10,161 bases of DNA from NCBI GenBank assembly GCA_050250795.1, contig JBFWNZ010000122.1, positions 1 through 10,161 of the forward strand, read 5' to 3'. Below the pieces are notes generated by a model. The model was not told the DNA's origin, did no database searches, and was given only the letters and a program-made list of their open reading frames with translations. The stretch is from JBFWNZ01 sp050250795 (GTDB taxonomy: Bacteria > Pseudomonadota > Alphaproteobacteria > UBA8366). The stretch's first letter is position 1, and each line of letters starts with the position of its first letter. Of this stretch, positions 1-6,107 are shown in pieces. The translations under genes and the position numbers were made by a program.

Positions 1-764
1 GCGCCGCACACGAAGAACGTGCCGAACAGTATCCAGAATGGCCAGGTCCGTGCCGCGTCGCCGAGAATGAGAAGCGGCGAACGGAGCAGCGCCAGCAGGC
101 TGCCTGTGGCCGGCGGATCGACCGCAACCGCCGTTTCGCCATAGGCCGGCAAGCCGAGGTCCGATGGCCTGTCCCGCATCAGGGCGATGACGGCCAGTGT
201 CGCAAGCCCAAGGCCGCCGCAGACGACCGCAAGGGCGATGCGCCAGCCGAAGGCGTCGGTGAGGGCCGCTGTCAGTGGCAGGAAGGCGAGCTGTCCCGTG
301 GCGGAACTTGCGGCCAGGAAGCCCAGCACGAGTCCGCGCCGGGCCGCGAACCAGCGCGTCGCCACCGTGGCGGCCAGAACCATCGCCGTCAGCCCCGTGC
401 CGAAGCCAAGGACGATCCCCCAAAGCAGCACCAGATGCCAATGCTCGCTCATCGCCAGAGACAGCAGAAGCGCCGAGACGATGATGGCCAGTGCGGCCAG
501 CATCACCCGCCGTAGGCCGAACCGGTTCAGGAACGCGGCGGCAAAGGGCCCCAACAGGCCGAACAGCGCGAAACGGATGGCGAGCGCGGCCGATATCTCC
601 TGCGCGGTCCAGCCGAACTCGTGCTGCAGCGGCAGCATGAAAACGCCCGGCGCGCCCATGGCGCCGGCCGTTATCAGCATTGTCAGGAAGGTTATGGCGG
701 CGACGACCCAGCCATAGTGGATGCCGCGGCGGTCGAGCGATCGGGCGAGCAGGTCGGAAACCAT
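1..764 (-). CDS. MFS transporter, MCT/OFA-like (partial, 3' end outside window)
   Basis: Major facilitator superfamily secondary transporter of the inner membrane. 254 residues are visible, covering about the first half to two thirds, and the frame runs off the left edge without a stop. After a short cytoplasmic N-terminus come strongly hydrophobic segments at about residues 17-45, 58-80, 88-105, 110-135, 143-168 and 175-196. Two family signatures are visible: a motif-A-like loop (NRFGLRRVML, residues 80-89) between segments 2 and 3, and a TRWFAARRGLVLG stretch (136-148), typical of monocarboxylate/oxalate-type MFS carriers. The ATG at 764 is preceded by AGGA (771-774) at good spacing. It is divergent from a TetR-family regulator with a palindrome between them, so local repression by that regulator is likely. 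Substrate and direction (uptake or efflux) cannot be read from the sequence; the subfamily resemblance favours an organic acid. No frameshift is seen. Confidence 0.88.
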   Translation of the reverse strand, partial: MVSDLLARSLDRRGIHYGWVVAAITFLTMLITAGAMGAPGVFMLPLQHEFGWTAQEISAALAIRFALFGLLGPFAAAFLNRFGLRRVMLAALAIIVSALLLSLAMSEHWHLVLLWGIVLGFGTGLTAMVLAATVATRWFAARRGLVLGFLAASSATGQLAFLPLTAALTDAFGWRIALAVVCGGLGLATLAVIALMRDRPSDLGLPAYGETAVAVDPPATGSLLALLRSPLLILGDAARTWPFWILFGTFFVCG

Positions 765-792
765 TGTCGGTCCTGTCGGCAGGAATATTTAT

Positions 793-806
793 ATGATGAT
801 CATCAT
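793..806. promoter_or_regulatory. Perfect 14-bp palindrome, candidate TetR-family operator
   Basis: ATGATGATCATCAT is its own reverse complement and lies between the divergent transporter and TetR-family genes. It sits in a strikingly AT-rich island (about 783-845) in otherwise GC-rich DNA. A second copy of its core, TGATCA, is at 829-834, 32 bp (about three helical turns) from the core at 797-802, so two dimers could bind the same face. A TATGAT element on the minus strand (810-805), a plausible -10 box for the transporter, overlaps the palindrome. The structure is seen directly; its use as an operator for the neighbouring regulator is inferred from the usual autoregulated divergent layout. 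Confidence 0.6.
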
Positions 807-811
807 CATAA

Positions 812-840
812 TTGCCGATAAATGACATTGATCATATATT
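812..840 (+). promoter_or_regulatory. Sigma-70-like promoter for the TetR-family gene
   Basis: A -35-like TTGCCG (812-817) and a -10-like TATATT (835-840) are separated by exactly 17 bp, which puts the transcription start near 847, about 23 bp before the start codon of the regulator. The TGATCA half-element (829-834) lies inside the spacer, directly before the -10 box. A repressor bound there would block polymerase, consistent with autorepression. This is the best-formed promoter in the window. Confidence 0.55.
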
Positions 841-869
841 CGGTCAAGAGACGTTGAACGGGGACAGGC

Positions 870-1442
870 ATGAAGGTGAGCCGGGAAAAGGCTGCGGAGA
901 ACCGCGCCAGGATCGTCGACACGGCATCCGCACTGCTTCGCGAGCATGGCTTCGACGGGATCGGCGTGGCCGATCTCATGCGCGCGGCGGGGCTGACGCA
1001 TGGCGGTTTCTACGGCCATTTCGCGTCTAAGGACGAGCTTGCCGCCGAGGCTTGCGGCCAGGCGCTGGCGCGGTCCGCCGGGACCTGGGCAGCGCTTGCC
1101 GAGAGGGACGGGGTGGACGGTTTCGCGACTCTGGTCGACCGCTATCTAGCGGTTTCGCATCGCGATGGGCCGGGCCGGGGTTGCGTTCTGGCCTCGCTGG
1201 GGATGGAAGGGCCGCGTCAAAGTCCGACGGTGCGGCAGTCGCTTGCCGCCGGGATGCGGGCGTTGCTGGATGCGCTCGGGCGTCTGGTTCCGGGGCGGAC
1301 CGCGACCATGCGACGGCATCGAGCGTTGGCGGCGCTGTCGGCGATGACCGGGGCTGTCATGCTCTCAAGGCTGGCCGACGACCCCCAGCTGTCGAAGGAT
1401 GTGTTGGACGCGGTTGCGGCGGAGTTGAAGGCCTGGCGCTGA
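870..1442 (+). CDS. TetR/AcrR-family transcriptional regulator
   Basis: A 190-residue cytoplasmic DNA-binding repressor of typical TetR length. The N-terminal domain (about residues 5-60) carries the family helix-turn-helix: IGVADLMRAAGLTHGGFYGHF at about 31-51, followed by the usual K-D-E-L. This is the diagnostic part. The C-terminal ligand-binding domain (about 65-190) is helical and contains GRGCVLASLG at 102-111, a Gly-Cys-x-Leu-Ala pattern that recurs in one TetR subgroup. The ATG at 870 follows a GGGGACAGG purine-rich stretch. It is divergent from the MFS transporter with a palindrome and TGATCA repeats between, so it most likely represses both that gene and itself until an effector, perhaps the transporter's substrate, binds. 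The effector is not predictable. The next gene, the glucosidase, starts 116 bp downstream and could be read through, but nothing shows it is in the regulon. Confidence 0.93.
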   Translation: MKVSREKAAENRARIVDTASALLREHGFDGIGVADLMRAAGLTHGGFYGHFASKDELAAEACGQALARSAGTWAALAERDGVDGFATLVDRYLAVSHRDGPGRGCVLASLGMEGPRQSPTVRQSLAAGMRALLDALGRLVPGRTATMRRHRALAALSAMTGAVMLSRLADDPQLSKDVLDAVAAELKAWR

Positions 1443-1471
1443 TGCGCCGTCCGGGTGCGGCATCACGCTCA

Positions 1472-1484
1472 GACGCGATGCGTC
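1472..1484. repeat. Short inverted repeat between regulator and glucosidase
   Basis: GACGC and GCGTC flank a 3-base centre, forming a perfect 5-bp dyad 30 bp after the stop of the TetR-family gene. No T-tract follows, so an intrinsic terminator is unlikely. It could be a weak operator for the glucosidase or simply chance in GC-rich DNA. No convincing -35/-10 pair is visible in the 116-bp gap 1443-1558. Confidence 0.2.
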
Positions 1485-1543
1485 ATGTCGCATGGTGCCC
1501 TGCTTATCCGGCTCGATAGAGTCCCGCCGGTGAAATCGATGCC

Positions 1544-1550
1544 AAGGGGG
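1544..1550 (+). promoter_or_regulatory. Ribosome binding site deciding the glucosidase start
   Basis: AAGGGGG lies 8 bases before the ATG at 1559 but only 2 bases before the in-frame ATG at 1553. The spacing favours 1559 as the true start, removing two residues from the longest reading frame. Confidence 0.55.
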
Positions 1551-1558
1551 CGATGCAC

Positions 1559-2899
1559 ATGTCCACCGATCCTGTCCGGGCCGAATGGCCGCGCGGCTTT
1601 CTCTGGGGGGCTTCGACCTCCAGCTATCAGATCGAAGGGGCGGTGAAGGAGGATGGCCGCGGCGCGAGCATCTGGGACACGCGCTGCCTGATCAAGGATC
1701 GGGTCGCCAATGGCGATACGGGCGATGTCGCCTGCGACCACTATCATCGCTATCCCGAAGACATCGCGCTGATGCGCGACCTGGGCGTGGATGTCTATCG
1801 CTTCTCGGTCGCCTGGCCGCGCGTTCTGCCGCAGGGGCGCGGCGCGGCGAACGAGGCGGGGCTGGATTTCTACGACCGGCTGATCGACGGGGTGCTCGAA
1901 GCGGGCATCGAGCCCTGGCTGTGCCTGTATCACTGGGACCTGCCGCAGGCGCTGGACGACCGGGGCGGCTGGACCGGTCGCGACTGTGCCGGATGGTTCG
2001 CCGACTACACCGCGCTTGTTGCGCGCCGCTATGGCGACCGGGTCAAGCGCTGGGCGACCTTCAACGAGTTCGCGGTGTTCACCCTGTTCGGGTATGCGAT
2101 GGATTGGGGGGCGCCGGGGCTGATCGACCGTGAGGCGCATCTGCGCTCGATCCATCATGTGAACCTTGCGCATGGAGCGGGCGTCGACGTGCTGCGGGCG
2201 CTTGTGCCCGGTGCCAGCATCGGCGCGATCCACAACTGCCAGCACACGATGCCGGAGGACGATAGCCCCGCGGCGGCAGAGGCCGCGGCGATGCTGGACG
2301 AGCATTGGAACCTTGCCTTTCCCGATCCGCAATTGCTCGGCCATTACCCGCCGCGTGTGGCGCGGGCCATCGAGCCTTACGTGCTGCCGGGCGACATGGC
2401 GCGCATCTGCCGTCCCATCGACTGGTTCGGCCTCAATCACTACGGCCCGATCTTCGCCAAGGCCGACCCGACGAATGTCTGGGGATTCGGCTGGGGCAGC
2501 GCCCCTGCCGACGCACCGAAATCCGAGATCGGATGGGCGATCTATCCCGACCTGTTCCGCGACGAACTGCTGCGGCTTACGCGCCGCTACAAGCTGCCGG
2601 TCTATGTCACCGAAAACGGTTGCGGCGGCAACGACAAGCCCGACGAGAACGGTGCCGTCGACGATCAGCACCGCGTCGGCTATCTGTCCGTGCATATCGG
2701 CGCGGTGAACGAGGCGATTGCGGCCGGGGCCGATGTCAGGGGCTATTTCGTTTGGTCGCTGCTCGACAATTTCGAATGGGGGGCCGGCTACACGAACCGG
2801 TTCGGCATCGTGCATGTCGATTTCGCGACCCAGAAGCGGACGCCGAAATCCTCGGCCCGCTGGTATCGCGATCTGATCAAGGCATCGCGGCGGGATTGA
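1559..2899 (+). CDS. GH1 family beta-glucosidase / beta-glycosidase
   Basis: Family 1 glycoside hydrolase, 446 residues, the normal length for a single (beta/alpha)8 barrel. It hydrolyses beta-linked glucosides or related glycosides with retention of configuration, probably in the cytoplasm since no signal peptide is present. Numbered from the Met at 1559: N-terminal GH1 signature FLWGASTSSYQIEGA at 14-28, with substrate-binding Gln24; His125-Trp126 in LYHWDL; acid/base Glu170 in TFNEF (167-171); NHY at 293-295; nucleophile Glu352 in YVTENG (349-354); and glycone-binding Glu406-Trp407 in NFEW. Both catalytic glutamates are present, so it should be active. It is odd that the usual TFNEP is TFNEF and the usual NYY is NHY, changes lining the active site that may shift aglycone preference. 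The 3' end overlaps the convergent ABC transporter gene by 23 bp. It stands alone, with no sugar transporter or sugar regulator next to it. Confidence 0.94.
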   Translation: MSTDPVRAEWPRGFLWGASTSSYQIEGAVKEDGRGASIWDTRCLIKDRVANGDTGDVACDHYHRYPEDIALMRDLGVDVYRFSVAWPRVLPQGRGAANEAGLDFYDRLIDGVLEAGIEPWLCLYHWDLPQALDDRGGWTGRDCAGWFADYTALVARRYGDRVKRWATFNEFAVFTLFGYAMDWGAPGLIDREAHLRSIHHVNLAHGAGVDVLRALVPGASIGAIHNCQHTMPEDDSPAAAEAAAMLDEHWNLAFPDPQLLGHYPPRVARAIEPYVLPGDMARICRPIDWFGLNHYGPIFAKADPTNVWGFGWGSAPADAPKSEIGWAIYPDLFRDELLRLTRRYKLPVYVTENGCGGNDKPDENGAVDDQHRVGYLSVHIGAVNEAIAAGADVRGYFVWSLLDNFEWGAGYTNRFGIVHVDFATQKRTPKSSARWYRDLIKASRRD

Positions 2900-4676
2900 G
2901 GTCGGCGGTCGCGGTCTCCCGCGCGACCGACACGCCGTTTTCGCGGATGAAGGTCAGCTTGCGCCGGTGGAAGGTTTCCAGCCGCGGATGATAGCCCACG
3001 GTCACATAGCTTGCGTCCGGAAAGGTCCGCTGCAGCAGCAACAGCATCTGCTCTTCCCCTTGCGGATCGAGAGCGTCGGTCGCTTCCTCGATGAATATCC
3101 AGCGCGGCCGGTGCAGCAGGATGCGGGCAAAGCCGAGACGCTGCTGCTCGCCCGGTGCAAGGGCATTCTCCCAGTTCTCCTCGTCGTCGAGCCGGAAGAT
3201 CAGGTGCTCCAGCCCCACCTTGCGCAGGGCCTCGCGGATCGGCCGGTCGCCGCAATCGGCCGCGGCCGAGGGATAGCACACGGCATCGCGCAGATTGCCG
3301 AGGGGCAGGTAGGGATTCTGCGGCATATAGAACACGGCCGTATCGGCGGGGAGTTCGACGCGCCCCTGACCCCAGGGCCATAGACCGGCCATGACCTGCA
3401 TCAGCTTGACCGCGGCAGCGGGGTCGCCGGTCACGAGGATGCGGTCGCCGGGTGCGATGTCCAGATCGAAGGGGGCGTTGATCTCGCCGCCGTCGGGCCC
3501 GTCCATCGCCAGGCTCGTGCAGCGAAGATGGCCGTCCGGGCTGTCGGCGACGGCGAGGGTGGAGCGGCGCGGGTGCATCGCCGTTCGGTGGTCGGCGGTG
3601 ATGGCGGCCTCGTGCAATCCGTGGACGCGTTCCACCGATGCCCGCCACTCGGCGGCCTTGGCCAGATTGTCGATGGGCCACGAGAGGGCAGCCGTCATCT
3701 GCTGAAACGCCTGGGCCGACTGCATCAGCATACCCAGCGAGATCGTCCCGGCGAGATAGCGCGGCGCCGCCACCAGCACGGGAAAAGCCTGCGAGAGGAC
3801 GGACCAACTCGTGACGAACAGGAATATCTGCATCAGCGCCGCGGTCTGCCGGTTCCATGCCATGACGGCGCGGTGGAACAGCCCGCCGGTGCGGACCCGC
3901 TCATTGGACTCGCCGCGGGTGAAGGCGATGGCAAACGCGTTCTCGCGGGCATGGGCGAGGCCAAACCGGAAATCCGCTTCGGAACCCTGGCGCAGATTGG
4001 CCGCACGGATCAGCGGACGGCCCAGGAGCAGGGCGGTGGCGGTTCCGATGGCCGAATACAGCAGCGCGATCCAGACGAGATGGCCGGGCAGGGACAGGGA
4101 CCAGCCGCCCAGTTCGACGCCGATCTCGCCGGACAGCGACCAAAGAATCTGGACGAAACTGATCAACAGCAGACAGGAATAGAGCAGCGAATGCGCCAGA
4201 TCGATCGCGTACTCGGTGGATATCTGGATATCCACCGCGATCCGGCCGTCGGGATTGTCGTGTTCGCCGCTCAGGCTGGCTAGGCGGTAGGGGCGTCCCT
4301 CGCGCATCCATTCGTCGATCAGCCGCTGCGTCAGCCATCCACGCCACGCGATCTGCAGGCGGCGCTTGATCCACAGATGCGACGTCGTCACCGCCATGTT
4401 GCCCGCGACGATCAGCAGCAGCGCGCCGATCAGCAGGACGAAGCGATCCATCGCCTTCTGCTCCAGCGCGTCGAAGAACTGTTCGCTCCACAGATTGACG
4501 GCAACAGGGATCACGACCTGCAACCCGGTGAGCACAATCAACGACACGGTGAGAAGGCGCACGGGCGTTTGACCGCGATGGGCCCAGAAGGGGCCGGCCA
4601 GACGCAGGAACATGGCGAAGAATGCGCCCCAGCCGCGCAACCGGCCCAGGCTTGCCGCTTCGGATGCGTCCTCCAT
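2877..4676 (-). CDS. ABC transporter, fused permease/ATPase, YddA/BclA-like (SbmA/BacA-related), degenerate ATP site
   Basis: A 599-residue fused membrane/ATPase half-transporter of the inner membrane, related to YddA and the peptide importers SbmA/BacA and BclA. Numbered from 4676: membrane domain about 30-335 with hydrophobic segments near 41-62, 79-98, 163-180, 199-219, 282-304 and 307-331, and family landmarks WRGWLTQRLIDEW, NPDGRI and FRFGLAHAREN. The ATPase domain, about 380-599, keeps the Q-loop (YMPQNPYLP, 450-458) and the signature (PGEQQR, 508-513). Its Walker A region reads GDPAAAVKL (417-425) instead of GxSGxGKST, one residue short. Walker B ends IEEAT (529-533), with Glu replacing the Mg-binding Asp, and the H-loop is VGYHP. 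It may bind ATP poorly or not at all. The ATG at 4676 follows a GGGGGAGGAA sequence; the in-frame ATG at 4775 has none. Substrate is unknown; peptides are the family guess. It overlaps the glucosidase gene by 23 bp. Confidence 0.85.
   Translation of the reverse strand: MEDASEAASLGRLRGWGAFFAMFLRLAGPFWAHRGQTPVRLLTVSLIVLTGLQVVIPVAVNLWSEQFFDALEQKAMDRFVLLIGALLLIVAGNMAVTTSHLWIKRRLQIAWRGWLTQRLIDEWMREGRPYRLASLSGEHDNPDGRIAVDIQISTEYAIDLAHSLLYSCLLLISFVQILWSLSGEIGVELGGWSLSLPGHLVWIALLYSAIGTATALLLGRPLIRAANLRQGSEADFRFGLAHARENAFAIAFTRGESNERVRTGGLFHRAVMAWNRQTAALMQIFLFVTSWSVLSQAFPVLVAAPRYLAGTISLGMLMQSAQAFQQMTAALSWPIDNLAKAAEWRASVERVHGLHEAAITADHRTAMHPRRSTLAVADSPDGHLRCTSLAMDGPDGGEINAPFDLDIAPGDRILVTGDPAAAVKLMQVMAGLWPWGQGRVELPADTAVFYMPQNPYLPLGNLRDAVCYPSAAADCGDRPIREALRKVGLEHLIFRLDDEENWENALAPGEQQRLGFARILLHRPRWIFIEEATDALDPQGEEQMLLLLQRTFPDASYVTVGYHPRLETFHRRKLTFIRENGVSVARETATADLNPAAMP
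2906..2929. terminator. GC-rich hairpin just after the glucosidase stop, possible terminator
   Basis: CGGTCGCG (2906-2913) and CGCGACCG (2922-2929) form a perfect 8-bp stem with an 8-base loop, starting 6 bases after the glucosidase stop codon. A short run of four Ts (2938-2941) follows on the plus strand, 8 bases beyond the stem, which is too far and too short for a textbook intrinsic terminator. The hairpin lies inside the 3' coding end of the opposing ABC gene, so it may be coincidental. Confidence 0.3.
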
Positions 4677-4723
4677 TTCCTCCCCCGGCGCGGAGACAAA
4701 TCCGCGGTCTCGGCATGGTAAGC

Positions 4724-4769
4724 GCCGGAGATCGTTCCGGCCAAGGATCGGCAATGCGGCATTTCCGCA
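4724..4769. repeat. Two inverted repeats in the divergent control region
   Basis: The 171-bp gap between the ABC gene and the PrpF-like gene contains GCCGGA (4724-4729) paired with TCCGGC (4736-4741), a 6-base centre apart, and TGCGG (4755-4759) paired with CCGCA (4765-4769). A smaller GCGC dyad is at 4770-4780. They may be binding sites for an unlinked regulator or RNA hairpins. They lie upstream of both divergent genes, and no regulator gene is adjacent. Confidence 0.3.
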
Positions 4770-4797
4770 GCGCATGGCGCCGCGTCCGCGTCGGGAT

Positions 4798-4803
4798 TAT
4801 GAT
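4798..4803 (+). promoter_or_regulatory. Candidate -10 box for the PrpF-like gene
   Basis: TATGAT matches the sigma-70 -10 consensus at five of six positions and lies 45 bp before the chosen start codon. The hexamer 17 bp upstream (TGGCGC) is a poor -35, so the promoter would probably need an activator. The inverted repeats at 4724-4769 would be suitably placed for one. Confidence 0.35.
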
Positions 4804-4836
4804 CCGCGGCAGAAGAAGCGAGGCTTTTGGGACCGA

Positions 4837-4843
4837 GGGAGGA
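4837..4843 (+). promoter_or_regulatory. Ribosome binding site deciding the PrpF-like start
   Basis: GGGAGGA is close to the ideal Shine-Dalgarno sequence and lies at correct spacing before the ATG at 4848. The alternative in-frame TTG at 4827 would place this site inside the coding region, so 4848 is preferred. Confidence 0.7.
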
Positions 4844-4847
4844 CGCG

Positions 4848-6092
4848 ATGCCGGATGCGGCTGGAGGCGGAACGGGTTATGGCGGACTGGCGCCGCGAAT
4901 CGTCAACGGGGTGCTGGAGTTCCCCGTCTATCACATGCGCGGCGGCACCTCGACCGGCATCGTCCTCTATGAGCCGCATCTGCCGAAGGACTTGGCGCTG
5001 CGCGAGGAATTGATCCGGCGGCTGATGGGCGTGCCCGTCGAGGGCGAGCGCAAGGGCAACAAGCAGATCACCGGCCTTGGGCGCGGCATTCCGACCAGCT
5101 GCAAGGTCTTCCTGCTCAAGCCGTCGGAGCGGCCCGATGCCGATCTCGACAGCACCCTGGCCCAGTTGGCGCCCGAGAAGGCGGCCATCGACTGGAGCGT
5201 CAACTGCGGCAACATGTCGGCGGCACTGCCGATGTATGCGCTGGAGACGGGCATGCTGGCGCGCCCGGCCGGCCGCAATGTCGTTCGCATCTTCAACACC
5301 AACACCGGGGTCGTCACCCACGCGCATCTGGTGGCACCCGAACCCGGCGAGCCCTATACCGATCTCGCGGAGATTCCGGGTGTCATGGGCGGCTGGCCGG
5401 CTGTGCAGCTTGCGCTGCTGAATCCGTCAGGCTCCAAGACGGGAAAGCTGCTGCCGACCGGAAATGCCGTCGATGTCATCGATGGGGTCGAGGTATCCTG
5501 CGTCGATCTGGCCGTGCCGATGGTCATCATGCGCGCGGCGGATTTCGGCAAGACGGCGGCCGAGACGCCGGCCCAACTGGATTCCGATGCCGCCTTTCAG
5601 GAGCGGTTCCGCAAGATATGGATTGAGGCCGGCCTGCGCATGGGACTGAAGAAGCGCGACGGCAGCCCGATGAGCGAGGCGGAGATCGCCGCCAGCGAGA
5701 CGATCCCGAAGGCCTGCATCGTGGCGCCGCCAAGCGCGGAAGAGGCGGCGAAGGGCGCGAACATCCGGGTGCGCTATTTCACGCCGCAGGCGGGTCATGG
5801 CTCGATGGCGGTGACGGGCGGATCCTGCCTTGCGGCAGGATGCCTGATCCCCGGCTCGGTTCCGTCCGGCATCGTCCAGGGCGTATCGCCGCTGGGGCCG
5901 GACGAGGCCGAGCATGTGGTGCTCATGGCGAATCCGGCGGGCATCCTGAAATCCACCGTGGTCGGCGCGTTGCGCGGCGGGGCGTTCGTCATTCCGAGCG
6001 CGTCCTACGAGCGCAGCGCGCAGGTGCTGCTGCGCGGCGCAACCCCGGTCTATGGTACGTCGGCGGCGCTGCTGGCCGCCTACGCACCCTGA
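4848..6092 (+). CDS. PrpF-family isomerase (4-oxalomesaconate tautomerase-like)
   Basis: A 414-residue cytoplasmic protein of the PrpF/DUF453 family, two pseudo-symmetric halves with a diaminopimelate-epimerase-like fold. Known members move a double bond in unsaturated carboxylic acids: PrpF (2-methylaconitate), aconitate isomerase, and GalD/LigU-type 4-oxalomesaconate isomerases. Visible landmarks: MRGGTSTG (30-37), GIPTSCKVFLL with Lys86, VNCGNMSAA with Cys120, FNTNTG (149-154) and GHGSMAVTGG (317-326). The Lys and Cys match positions implicated in PrpF catalysis. Many relatives have RGGTSKG; Thr replaces Lys here. There is no prpB/C/D or acnD neighbour, so a methylcitrate role is unlikely. 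The neighbouring SnoaL-like protein, molybdoenzyme and RidA-like deaminase suggest an aromatic or unsaturated-diacid pathway. It ends 15 bp from the converging SnoaL-like gene. The family is certain; the substrate is not. Confidence 0.9.
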   Translation: MPDAAGGGTGYGGLAPRIVNGVLEFPVYHMRGGTSTGIVLYEPHLPKDLALREELIRRLMGVPVEGERKGNKQITGLGRGIPTSCKVFLLKPSERPDADLDSTLAQLAPEKAAIDWSVNCGNMSAALPMYALETGMLARPAGRNVVRIFNTNTGVVTHAHLVAPEPGEPYTDLAEIPGVMGGWPAVQLALLNPSGSKTGKLLPTGNAVDVIDGVEVSCVDLAVPMVIMRAADFGKTAAETPAQLDSDAAFQERFRKIWIEAGLRMGLKKRDGSPMSEAEIAASETIPKACIVAPPSAEEAAKGANIRVRYFTPQAGHGSMAVTGGSCLAAGCLIPGSVPSGIVQGVSPLGPDEAEHVVLMANPAGILKSTVVGALRGGAFVIPSASYERSAQVLLRGATPVYGTSAALLAAYAP

Positions 6093-6107
6093 GGCGAGAC
6101 GGCCGGA

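Noticed and set aside
187..717. A 176-codon plus-strand frame opposite the MFS transporter
   Set aside because: The minus strand has a continuous membrane-protein frame with MFS motifs and a ribosome site; the plus frame is Arg/Ser/Ala-rich shadow sequence.
1472..1484. Intrinsic terminator after the TetR-family gene
   Set aside because: The stem is only 5 bp and no T-tract follows on the plus strand.
1469..2815. A 448-codon open frame antisense to the glucosidase
   Set aside because: It mirrors a clear GH1 gene with both catalytic motifs; the translation is Arg/Ala/His-rich without recognisable motifs. Long antisense frames are usual in GC-rich genes.
3528..4283. A 251-codon plus-strand frame inside the ABC gene
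   Set aside because: The opposite strand carries the YddA-like family landmarks over the same bases; the plus frame has only low-complexity Gly/Arg/Gln sequence.
2877..4676. Reading the ABC gene as a pseudogene because of its degenerate ATP motifs
   Set aside because: The frame is intact over about 600 codons with normal codon use and good conservation of the membrane domain, Q-loop and signature, so a functional altered protein is more likely.
4677..4775. N-terminal extension of the ABC protein to the ATG at 4775
   Set aside because: No ribosome site before 4775 and the extra 33 residues look non-conserved; the ATG at 4676 has a purine-rich GGGGGAGGAA in front.
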